A stretch of 15,061 nucleotides of DNA from Anaerolineales bacterium (GTDB lineage: Bacteria > Chloroflexota > Anaerolineae > Anaerolineales > UBA6663), in NCBI GenBank assembly GCA_016789245.1, contig JAEURM010000019.1, positions 1 through 15,061 on the forward strand. The letters run 5' to 3'. Positions 6,942 through 13,775 of this stretch are shown here, one piece after another. The translations under genes and the position numbers were made by a program. Position 1 is the first letter of the stretch, and each line of letters begins with the position of its first letter. The notes beneath the pieces were generated by a model, which was not told the DNA's origin, searched no databases, and worked only from the letters and a program-made list of their open reading frames with translations.

Positions 6942-7505
6942 ATGAGTGACCAAACTACAACCGAGACAAAATCAAAACGTTTATCGTGGGGCTGGTGGAT
7001 TGCAATTGGTTTGGTGATTGGCCTGCTCGTGCTCGTGGGTGCTCAGCTGACCGTAACGCAAGCGGGCGGCGTAGCCATAGGCCAAACCGCGCCAGATTTT
7101 ACGGTGATTGGATTTAACAACACGCCGCTGGCTGGGCAAACGCTGAAGTTGAGCGAAGCGCGCGGGCGGGTGGTGGTGGTGAACTTTTGGGCCTCGTGGT
7201 GCGCGCCGTGCCGCGATGAGGCGGCGGATTTAGAGCGGTTGTGGCAAGTGTATGGGCCGCGCGGTGTGGCGGTGGTAGGCCTCGCGTGGAGTGATACCGA
7301 GCGCGAGTCGCTCAAGTTCATCAACGAGTTCAATCAAACCTATTTAAACGGACCAGATTTGCAAACGCGCGCGGGCGATGCTTACCGCGTACACGCTGTG
7401 CCGGAAACATACATCATTGATCAAACCGGCAAACTGGCGTGGCTGAAGAAAGGCCCCACCAATTTTGTAGAACTGCGCACTGTTTTAGATGAACTCCTGA
7501 AATAG
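6942..7505 (+). CDS. Membrane-anchored TlpA/ResA-like thiol-disulfide oxidoreductase
   Basis: A 187-residue thioredoxin-fold protein with one N-terminal membrane helix (about 17-38) that should hold the redox domain outside the cytoplasmic membrane. The active site is WASWCAPC with Cys87 and Cys90, and the cis-proline is Pro154 in AVPETYIID. The AhpC/TSA-like N-terminal region is visible in GQTAPDFTVIGFNNTPL (about 47-63). Such proteins reduce disulfides, for example in cytochrome c maturation or secreted proteins; no cytochrome c maturation gene is next to it. The ATG at 6942 has no Shine-Dalgarno sequence; a hairpin repeat occupies the space upstream. Its adjacency to the Rieske-like gene, which keeps a disulfide pair, makes a redox link between the two possible but unproven. 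Confidence 0.92.
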   Translation: MSDQTTTETKSKRLSWGWWIAIGLVIGLLVLVGAQLTVTQAGGVAIGQTAPDFTVIGFNNTPLAGQTLKLSEARGRVVVVNFWASWCAPCRDEAADLERLWQVYGPRGVAVVGLAWSDTERESLKFINEFNQTYLNGPDLQTRAGDAYRVHAVPETYIIDQTGKLAWLKKGPTNFVELRTVLDELLK

Positions 7506-7518
7506 TGAGTATTTTCTT

Positions 7519-7575
7519 TCGCAAAACACCCTAAAGCCGCCAAGCCAAACTTTGCGCGCTTAGCGTGTTTTGCGA
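7519..7575. repeat. Long stem-loop between TlpA-like and flippase genes
   Basis: TCGCAAAACAC (7519-7529) and GTGTTTTGCGA (7565-7575) are perfect 11-bp complements around a 35-base loop with a further inner CTAA/TTAG pair (7531-7534 and 7560-7563). It starts 14 bases after the TlpA-like stop. It may terminate transcription or be a degenerate dispersed repeat; no T-tract follows directly. Confidence 0.5.
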
Positions 7576-7603
7576 GAGCTGTTTTCTCCCTCCAAGGTTT
7601 TGA

Positions 7604-8554
7604 ATGTCACCTCGCACTCGTCAACTGCTCCTCAACCTACTTCGCATCGGCCTTTCAGTGGGCTTGCTCACCTATGTTCTATGGCAAATTGATTGGCAAG
7701 AATTTCAGAGCACATTGCAAAACGCCAACCCGTGGCCATACCTTGGCGCTTTGGCACTGGGCCTAGTGGGCGTGGTGCTCCGGGCGTGGCGTTGGAAAGT
7801 GCTGTTGGATGCTGTGAACTTGCGCGTGAACTTTAGGCGGCTGGTGTACTTGTACTTCGTGGGCGCGTTCTACAATTCTTTTCTGCCCACTGGCTTTGGC
7901 GGAGATGTGGTGCGCGTGCTGGAATTTGGCCCCCACGCTGACCGGGCCGTAGTAACAGGCACCACCATTGTTGACCGGCTGACTGGCTTTGTGATGCTGT
8001 TTGTGTTGGCGCTGGCCGCTCTGCCGTTTTCCACGCAATACCTGCCATCGGGGGTTATTTGGCCGGTGGCGCTGGCGGGTATAGCGTTGTTGGTGGGCAC
8101 GGCTTTGTTATTTGAAGGCAAAATCCTGCGTACCCTCACCAGTTTTTTGCCCGGGCCGCTCTCCCTTTCTGGTGAGGGCTGGCTGGCCCGCACTTTTGAT
8201 TCAATTTTGCGCGGCGGGCGCGCGGGGTTGTGGCGGGCATTAGGCATCTCACTGCTCTTCAACTTAATTTTGCTCACAGCGGCAGTGCTCCTGACCCAAG
8301 CTTTGCGAATCAATGTCTCTATCGTCGCGCTGTTTGTATTTGTGCCCATCGCTACCGCTTCGTTGTTACTGCCCTCCATCAGCGGCCTCGGCGTGCGTGA
8401 GACGATGTACCAAGTATTGTTTGCCCAAGTGGGCGTAGGGAGCACCCAAGCCACCGCCTTCTCACTGGCTTACTATTCTATAGATTTGTTCGCCGGCATT
8501 GTGGGCGGCCTGCTTTATCTCGTCACCAGCGCCGGTAACCTGCGGCAAAAATAG
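7604..8554 (+). CDS. Flippase-like integral membrane protein (YbhN/AglD, LPG-synthase TM-region family)
   Basis: A 316-residue polytopic membrane protein of the family that includes the membrane part of MprF and the YbhN/AglD proteins, associated with moving or handling lipid-linked molecules. About eight hydrophobic segments are visible. Family landmarks are LRAWRW (59-64), NSFLPTGFGGDVVRV (91-105), DRLTGF (124-129) and SGLGVRE (260-266). There is no lysyl-transferase domain, so it is not a full LPG synthase. A weak AAGG lies 7 bases before ATG 7604. The next gene on the same strand is a clear paralogue of similar length, so the pair arose by tandem duplication. Substrate and direction of transport cannot be read from sequence. 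Confidence 0.88.
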   Translation: MSPRTRQLLLNLLRIGLSVGLLTYVLWQIDWQEFQSTLQNANPWPYLGALALGLVGVVLRAWRWKVLLDAVNLRVNFRRLVYLYFVGAFYNSFLPTGFGGDVVRVLEFGPHADRAVVTGTTIVDRLTGFVMLFVLALAALPFSTQYLPSGVIWPVALAGIALLVGTALLFEGKILRTLTSFLPGPLSLSGEGWLARTFDSILRGGRAGLWRALGISLLFNLILLTAAVLLTQALRINVSIVALFVFVPIATASLLLPSISGLGVRETMYQVLFAQVGVGSTQATAFSLAYYSIDLFAGIVGGLLYLVTSAGNLRQK

Positions 8555-8595
8555 TGTTTACCACCCTTTGCATGATGGCCAATCTTTTTGGGTAC

Positions 8596-8659
8596 GTCAT
8601 ACCCGCGCAAGCGGGTATCCACTTCCATAGCAATGGACTCCCGCTTTCGCGGGAGTGAC
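8596..8659. repeat. Double-hairpin dispersed repeat between flippase paralogues
   Basis: Two perfect 8-bp hairpins stand side by side: ATACCCGC-gcaa-GCGGGTAT (8599-8618) and ACTCCCGC-tttc-GCGGGAGT (8637-8656). Outer GTCA (8596-8599) pairs with TGAC (8656-8659), and TCCA/TGGA and TCCAT/ATGGA pairs occupy the middle. This matches the architecture of the widely dispersed GTCATTCCCGCG...CGCGGGAATGAC repeats. The two hairpins differ in sequence but each keeps perfect pairing, which suggests structure matters. Its right end lies 8 bases before the start of the second flippase gene. Confidence 0.75.
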
Positions 8660-8667
8660 TCTAGCAT

Positions 8668-9645
8668 ATGCCGCTCGCCCCGCAATTGCGCCAACGCCTC
8701 ATCAACTTCACGCGTCTCGCCATCACCATTGGCCTACTGTGGTTCCTCGTCACGAGTGCAGATTTGCAGGCCTTGTGGCGTTCCCTCCGCTCAGCCGATT
8801 TAGGGCTGTACGCGGCCTGCAGTATCATTTCTACTTGTGGCATGGGCCTGCGGGCATGGCGCTGGCACACCATGCTCAAAGCGGTGGGCACCAAAGTTTC
8901 CTTTAGGCGCGCGTTGTACTTGTGCTACGTGGGCACATTCTTCAATGCCTTCTTGCCCTCCGGCTTGGGCGGAGATGTGGTGCGCGTGCTAGAAATTGTC
9001 CCGGGCGCTACCAAACAGCAAGCCACCGGCACCATCTGAGTGGAGCGGCTGGCCGGGTTCGCCGTGCTGTTTTGTTTGGCCCTCGTCACGCTTCCGTTCT
9101 CAGCGCAATACTTGCCCGGCCCGCTTACGTTTCTCATTGCCGGCCTCACCTTTAGCGTGCTAGCGGCCACCGCGCTTCTGCTGGAGGGCAAACTTCTGCG
9201 CCGCATCATGGCACACTTCCCCAAAGCTATTTCTTTAGCCGGTGATACGTGGCTGGGCCAAACCTATAATGTAATTACGGCCTGCGGCTGGCGCGCTTTG
9301 GGCAAGGCCGCCCTTATCTCCTTAATTTTCAATCTTTCCATTGTGTGGAGCAACTGGCTGGTGGTGCAGGCGTTGGGCTATGAAGTGCCGTTGTGGGCGG
9401 TGGCCCTCATCCTGCCCATCATTTCTGCCACCTTGCTCATCCCGCTCAGCATCAGCGGCTTTGGCGTGCGGGAGGGCGTGGTGGTGTTTCTGCTGGCGCA
9501 AGTGGGCTTGAGCAATGACCAAGGCTTGCTCCTCTCGCTGGCGTGGTACGGGTTAGATATGCTGGATGGCCTGTACGGCGGCGTGATTTATTTCCTCACC
9601 GGCGTGCTGGGCATCCGCCCTAAACCTGCGCCAAGCGAGTCATAA
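8668..9645 (+). pseudogene. Second flippase-like protein gene, interrupted by an in-frame TGA
   Basis: A paralogue of the gene at 7604-8554, read as residues 1-123 (8668-9036), TGA at 9037-9039, then a further 201 residues in the same frame (9040-9642), with the final stop at 9643-9645. Both halves carry family landmarks: LRAWRW and NAFLPSGLGGDVVRV before the stop, and VERLAGF, SGFGVRE and the C-terminal helices after it. The paralogue reads TGTTIVDRLTGF where this gene reads TGTI-stop-VERLAGF, with no length change. So the lesion is a single nonsense codon, for example from TTA, or a sequence error. TGA is a normal stop elsewhere in the window. A GTG follows the TGA but lacks a ribosome site, so restart is unlikely. 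The only SD-like bases before ATG 8668 (GGGAG, 8651-8655) belong to the repeat and are 12 bases away. Confidence 0.8.
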
Positions 9646-9813
9646 GACTCCTATTCTGACTGTTCGCCTCGGAAAACACTGACTAAATTCATGAGTTTTG
9701 GCACTACCAAAGGCCATAATTCGGACTTAGATTCGGCATAATCCGTCGCCCCCGCACCAAAACCTACGGCCGCGACTCTTATCAGCCAACCACTGATTGA
9801 TTGGGAGGGTTTT

Positions 9814-12051
9814 ATGCCCACCGTTGGCTTACCGCGCGCGCTCTCCTTTTTTCAACACTATCCGCTCTGGCGCACTTTTTTTGAAGCGCTGGATGTAAAC
9901 ATCGTGGTTTCACCGCCCACCAACCGCGAGATTGTTTCTGCCGGGGCCAAAGTGGTGGCCGATGTAACTTGCCTGCCGATTAAAGTGTACGCTGGGCATG
10001 TGGCGTGGCTGAGAGATAACGGCCACGTGGATGCTGTGTTTACGCCCGCTATCCGCAGTGTGGAGAAAGATGCCCTACACTGCGCCAAATTCCAAGGCCT
10101 GCCAGATATTATCAAATCCACCGTGCCGGATTGCCCGCCGCTGTTGGATATTGAGATTGACGTTCACCGCCGCCACATCACCCCCGCCGCCGCCTTCCGC
10201 AAGCTAGGCCGCACCTTCACTTGGAACCCGCTCAAGATTGAACATGCGTGGGCGTTGGCCTGTGCGGCTGATGAAGCCTACCAAAAACTTTTGGTGGCCG
10301 AACAACTCACCTACCCCGAAGCTTTGGCGCGGCTGTATCCCGATGAATGGCCCGCGCTGGAAGAATTGCCACCGGCGCAACTGACGATTGGTTTGGCCGG
10401 CCACCCGTATTGTTTGCATGATGATTACATCAACCACAATTTAATTACGCGCTTGCGGAGCTTGGGCGTGCGCGTGCTCACCAGTGAAATGTTAGCGCCA
10501 GAAACGGCACGCACCGGCATTCAGCACACTACCGGCCAAGTGCGCTGGTTTTACGAGAATTGGATCTCCGGCGCGGCGGGCTATTTTTTGCACGCGCCGG
10601 ACGTGGATGGCGTAATTGCGGTGCTGGCCTTTGCCTGCGGGCCAGATTCGGTGATGGTGGAAACGCTGACGCGGCGCGCACACGCTCAGGGCCGCTCTTT
10701 TATGGGGCTGGTGTTGGATGAGCACGGCAGTGCCGCTGGCCTGATTACGCGGCTGGAGGCCTTTGTGGATATGCTGGGCCGCCAGAAGCACACGCCAAAC
10801 AAAACCACGCAGGCCACCACAAAGGTTTCCGCGCCCGCCGTTCTGCGGGAAGTGCTGAAGCCGGTGGTGGGTTTTCCGGTGATGGGCACGGTGACGTATC
10901 CCATCAAAGCGTTGTTTGAGGGCATTGGCGCGCGCGTGGAGTTAGGGCCGCCGCTGAGCCAACGCACCGTAACCTTGGGCGCCAGCCACGCGCCGGAATT
11001 TATCTGCACGCCGTACAAATATTTTTTGGGCAACTTGCTAGAGCAATTGGAAGCAGGCGCAAACACGCTGGTGTATGTGGATGGGCCGGAGCTGTGCCGC
11101 AACAGCGCCTACACGCAATTGATGTTGGATGTTTTGCGCGGCACGGGCTATCGCTTCAACTTCGTCACCACCGCTTTGCTGGATGACAAAATCATGGGCG
11201 TGGCCAAGTTTATGCGGCAGTTCGCGCCGGAGGCTTCGTGGGGCGGCATCCTCCGCGCCATCCGGCTGGCGCTGGAGAAAATGGCCGTGTTAGATGCGGT
11301 GGAGCAACGCGTTCAATTTGTGCGCCCGCGTGAAATGACCGAGGGCGGGGTGGATAAAGTGTGGGATGAAGCGCAACGACGCATTGATGCCGCGCATGAT
11401 TTAGAGACGCTCAAACGCACGCGCGCCGATGTGCTTCAGAAAATCAGCGCCATCCCGCTTGACCCAACACGGCGGCCTGTACGCATCGCCACTACCGGCG
11501 AGTATTACGCCGTGCTGGAGCCGTTCTTCAATTTGGATTTGGAGCGCGAGTTGGGCAAGTTGGGCGCGGAAGTGCATCGCACGTTGATGATGGGCGATTG
11601 GGCGTTGGGCATGTTGATTTTGGAAGCGCTGGGCTTTCCGCGCAAGCCGCACATTCAGCGCGCCGCCAACAACTACTTGCGCTGGGACGTTACCGGCGAA
11701 GGTTGGGTGACGGTGGGGCAAGCGGTGATTCACGCGCAGAAAAAGTTTGACGGCTTGATTGAGACTTTGCCATTTACGTGTTTGCCGGAAATTACGGCCC
11801 TGAATGTTCTGCCCCGCATCAGCCGCGAGTACAACTTCCCTATGCTCTCTTTCATCTTTGATGAACAAACGGGCCGCGCCGGAATGCGCACGCGGCTGGA
11901 GGCGTTTGTGGATTTGTTGTTCCGGCGGCGAGACGTTCACGAAGCACAAGCCCAACCGGAATGCCCGCCCATATTTAATAGCAACGCCGTCAGCGTGTGT
12001 GCGCGTTGCCCGCTCACGGCCAAATGCCAAAAGCGCCCGCTCAAGCACTAA
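9814..12051 (+). CDS. Fused COG3580 (DUF2229)-COG3581-like protein, activase-associated
   Basis: A 745-residue cytoplasmic protein of the group that accompanies 2-hydroxyacyl-CoA dehydratase-type activases. The first half (1-325) is DUF2229/COG3580-like: VGLPRALSFFQHYPLW, SPPTNREI, TCLPIK (Cys53), VEKDALHC (Cys90), FACGPDS (Cys275) and TRLEAFVDML. The second half (about 350-705) is COG3581-like: VMGTVTYPIKALFEGIG, FICTPYK (Cys398), GPELCRN (Cys428), FTCLPE (Cys656) and TRLEAFVDLL. These are separate proteins in many genomes. COG3581 proteins usually have a CGPCR motif; only its second Cys survives here. The C-terminal tail has four cysteines (717, 729, 732, 738) that may bind metal. GGGAGG lies 5 bases before ATG 9814. 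The activase gene follows after 16 bases. The biochemical function of this group is not established. Confidence 0.85.
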   Translation: MPTVGLPRALSFFQHYPLWRTFFEALDVNIVVSPPTNREIVSAGAKVVADVTCLPIKVYAGHVAWLRDNGHVDAVFTPAIRSVEKDALHCAKFQGLPDIIKSTVPDCPPLLDIEIDVHRRHITPAAAFRKLGRTFTWNPLKIEHAWALACAADEAYQKLLVAEQLTYPEALARLYPDEWPALEELPPAQLTIGLAGHPYCLHDDYINHNLITRLRSLGVRVLTSEMLAPETARTGIQHTTGQVRWFYENWISGAAGYFLHAPDVDGVIAVLAFACGPDSVMVETLTRRAHAQGRSFMGLVLDEHGSAAGLITRLEAFVDMLGRQKHTPNKTTQATTKVSAPAVLREVLKPVVGFPVMGTVTYPIKALFEGIGARVELGPPLSQRTVTLGASHAPEFICTPYKYFLGNLLEQLEAGANTLVYVDGPELCRNSAYTQLMLDVLRGTGYRFNFVTTALLDDKIMGVAKFMRQFAPEASWGGILRAIRLALEKMAVLDAVEQRVQFVRPREMTEGGVDKVWDEAQRRIDAAHDLETLKRTRADVLQKISAIPLDPTRRPVRIATTGEYYAVLEPFFNLDLERELGKLGAEVHRTLMMGDWALGMLILEALGFPRKPHIQRAANNYLRWDVTGEGWVTVGQAVIHAQKKFDGLIETLPFTCLPEITALNVLPRISREYNFPMLSFIFDEQTGRAGMRTRLEAFVDLLFRRRDVHEAQAQPECPPIFNSNAVSVCARCPLTAKCQKRPLKH

Positions 12052-12067
12052 AGAAACGGAGGCCATT

Positions 12068-13090
12068 ATGCGCACCTATCTTGGAGTAGATGTTGGCTCA
12101 GTCACCACCAAACTGGTGGTGCTGGATGAAACTGACGTTGTTCAGCAATCGCTGTATCTACGCACGCGCGGCAAACCGCTAGAAGTGGTGCAGGAAGGCT
12201 TGCGCGAGCTAGACGGCCGCTTACAAGGCGCGGTACAAATTATGGGCGTGGGCACCACCGGCAGTGGCCGCTACTTGGCCGGTGTAGTGGTGGGCGCGGA
12301 TGTAATTAAGAACGAAATCACCGCGCACGCCGTGGCCACCAGTCACTTTGTGCCGGGCGTGCAAACCATTTTGGAAATTGGCGGCCAAGATTCAAAAATC
12401 ATCATCCTGCGGGATGGTGTGGCAGTGGATTTTGGTATGAACACAGTGTGCGCGGCGGGCACGGGTGCGTTTTTAGATCAGCAAGCCGCGCGGCTGAACA
12501 TCAAAATTGAGAGCGTGGGTGAACTGGCCTTGCGCTCCAAAAGCCCGGTGCGCATTGCGGGCCGCTGTACCGTGTTTGCAGAATCAGACATGATTCACAA
12601 ACAGCAAATGGGCCACCGCGTGGAAGATATTTTGTACGGCCTGTGCCAAGCTATGGTGCGCAACTATCTCAATAATGTAGGGCTGGGCAAAGAAGTGCTT
12701 GGCCCGGTAGCCTTTCAGGGCGGCGTGGCCTTTAATCACGGCATGCTCCGCGCATTTGAAGAAGCGCTCGGCGTCACTATTCATGTGCCGCCGCACCATG
12801 AAGTGATGGGCGCAATTGGCGCGGCCATGCTGGCACGTGAAGCCGTTCAGCGCACCGGCCAAGCCACGCACTTCAAGGGCTTTACGGCGGGCGCCCTGCA
12901 TTACAAAACCGTTTCCTTTGAGTGCCGCCATTGCTCCAACCACTGTGAGATTGTGCAAGTTTCGGTAGATAACAAACCCGTGGCGCGCTGGGGTGGCCGC
13001 TGTAACCGGTGGGATTTGATGGAAAGTGAGTCAAAGCCTCAGCTCCGCGCAACGGTTGTCCATCAGCCGGATTGCGCTGTTTGCCAATGA
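12068..13090 (+). CDS. Acyl-CoA dehydratase activase (BadF/BadG/HgdC-type ATPase) with Cys-rich tail
   Basis: A 340-residue ASKHA-fold ATPase. The family uses ATP hydrolysis to push an electron from a [4Fe-4S] cluster shared by a homodimer into a partner enzyme. Seen here: phosphate-1 motif GVDVGSVTTKLVVLD (6-20), phosphate-2 motif EIGGQDSKII (103-112), and the cluster cysteines Cys128 (NTVCAAGTG) and Cys167 (GRCTVFAESDM). The FQGGVAFN and HHEVMGAIGAA motifs complete the domain at about 255. Beyond it, FECRHCSNHCE (284-294) with Cys286/289/293 and Cys312 in WGGRCNRW form a four-Cys site, and DCAVC (335-339) adds a CxxC at the end. The start at 12068 is set by CGGAGG 5 bases upstream; the frame is open back to 11804 but overlaps the previous gene. 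Confidence 0.92.
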   Translation: MRTYLGVDVGSVTTKLVVLDETDVVQQSLYLRTRGKPLEVVQEGLRELDGRLQGAVQIMGVGTTGSGRYLAGVVVGADVIKNEITAHAVATSHFVPGVQTILEIGGQDSKIIILRDGVAVDFGMNTVCAAGTGAFLDQQAARLNIKIESVGELALRSKSPVRIAGRCTVFAESDMIHKQQMGHRVEDILYGLCQAMVRNYLNNVGLGKEVLGPVAFQGGVAFNHGMLRAFEEALGVTIHVPPHHEVMGAIGAAMLAREAVQRTGQATHFKGFTAGALHYKTVSFECRHCSNHCEIVQVSVDNKPVARWGGRCNRWDLMESESKPQLRATVVHQPDCAVCQ

Positions 13091-13629
13091 AAGAAGCCAC
13101 GGCCTTTATTGCGCCGCCCGCCAAACCGTTCTGGCTCTTTCGCTTTCTAGTGTGGATGGCAGAGCGCGTGGCCAGCCAGCCGCTTCTGCCCGCGCGGCTC
13201 CTGCTGTGGTATCCGCCCGCCGCCTTTAGTTCCGGCGTATTAGAAGCGCTCATTGCCGATGGCCGCCGTGATCTCAATCCACGGTTACTGCAATTGGTGC
13301 GGCTTCAAACCTCTTTTGCAGTGGCCTGCCCGTTTTGCATTGCCATGAACTCCGCTGAGGTGGAAGGCGAGCAACTGACGCCGGATGAATTAGCCGCCCT
13401 GCGCGGCCACACGCCGCTGGAAGCCGTAACCACTTTCTCGGAGCGAGAGCGTTTAGCGGTGCAGTACGCGCGCCTCATCACCCAAACACCGCTCAAATTT
13501 TATCCAGATTTTATTGCCCAACTCAAGCAAAACTTCACTGAGCGTGAAATCGTCATCATCGCCACTACCGCCGCGCAAGTGAATTACTGGGCGCGCCTCA
13601 TTCAGGCGCTGGGCATTCCTACACAGTAG
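13087..13629 (+). CDS. Carboxymuconolactone decarboxylase / AhpD-like family protein
   Basis: A 180-residue protein of the alkylhydroperoxidase D-like fold. The redox motif is CPFC (Cys81, Cys84) in VRLQTSFAVACPFCIAMN, but the His that follows the CxxC in AhpD (CxxCxxxH) is replaced; Asn88 is in that position. The helical second half (TTFSERERLAVQYARLIT, then FTEREIVIIATTAAQVNYWARL) fits the CMD domain. The start ATG at 13087 overlaps the activase stop (ATGA), so translation is coupled. An in-frame upstream ATG at 13072 lies inside the activase. The coupling suggests the protein serves the same process, perhaps protecting an oxygen-sensitive partner or handling thiols; this is inference. A strong palindromic terminator follows. 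Confidence 0.85.
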   Translation: MKEATAFIAPPAKPFWLFRFLVWMAERVASQPLLPARLLLWYPPAAFSSGVLEALIADGRRDLNPRLLQLVRLQTSFAVACPFCIAMNSAEVEGEQLTPDELAALRGHTPLEAVTTFSERERLAVQYARLITQTPLKFYPDFIAQLKQNFTEREIVIIATTAAQVNYWARLIQALGIPTQ

Positions 13630-13656
13630 CGTTTTCCAAAAGGACTACATCGACTC

Positions 13657-13698
13657 ATAAACGCCGGACAGCTTTTGCAAAAGCTGTCCGGCGTTTAT
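13657..13698. terminator. 42-nt perfect palindrome, bidirectional terminator between convergent genes
   Basis: The sequence from ATAAACGCCGG (13657) to CCGGCGTTTAT (13698) is its own reverse complement, with the centre between 13677 and 13678. The stem can reach about 19 bp around a TGCA loop. Each strand ends in GGCGTTTAT, a short T-tract. It lies 28 bases after the AhpD-like stop and before the end of the convergent YvlD-like gene. Confidence 0.85.
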
Positions 13699-13705
13699 TC
13701 ACATA

Positions 13706-13766
13706 GGTAACAGTCACTGGCAAACTATCTTGATAAAGAGAAAGTTTTTAGCCAGTGACTGTCACC
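13706..13766. repeat. Inverted repeat with nested GTGACnGTCAC palindromes
   Basis: GGTAACAGTCACTGGC (13706-13721) and GCCAGTGACTGTCACC (13751-13766) are reverse complements at 15 of 16 positions. An inner AAACT/AGTTT pair (13722-13726 and 13743-13747) extends the stem. The right arm contains the perfect palindrome GTGAC-T-GTCAC (13755-13765) and the left arm the near copy GTAAC-A-GTCAC. A degenerate third copy, AACTGTTAC, occurs at about 13778-13786. It may be a small mobile repeat or a second terminator. Confidence 0.6.
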
Positions 13767-13775
13767 TTAATTCAG

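Noticed and set aside
7870..8454. 194-codon minus-strand open frame opposite the first flippase gene
   Set aside because: Low-complexity Ser/Thr/Pro/Arg translation with no motifs; the plus strand encodes an obvious membrane protein.
8588..8670. Short direct and inverted GC-rich repeats as a CRISPR array
   Set aside because: There are only two hairpin units of different sequence with no regular spacers; it fits a dispersed double-hairpin repeat.
9037..9039. TGA read as selenocysteine or as a reassigned sense codon
   Set aside because: The paralogue has a plain hydrophobic residue there, not Cys. No selenocysteine insertion-like hairpin was seen right after the codon, and the activase and thiolase genes use TGA as a stop.
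9646..9813. Promoter for the fused-protein operon (CATAAT-like words near 9736)
   Set aside because: No -35 match at acceptable spacing was found; only the GGGAGG ribosome site is convincing.
11804..12067. Longer activase N-terminus from 11804
   Set aside because: The extra 88 codons lie inside the fused COG3580/3581 gene in another frame; CGGAGG and the canonical GVDVGS start point to ATG 12068.
11401..12075. 224-codon minus-strand open frame opposite the fused protein
   Set aside because: The plus-strand frame carries conserved motifs throughout; the minus frame has none and arises from GC-rich codon bias.
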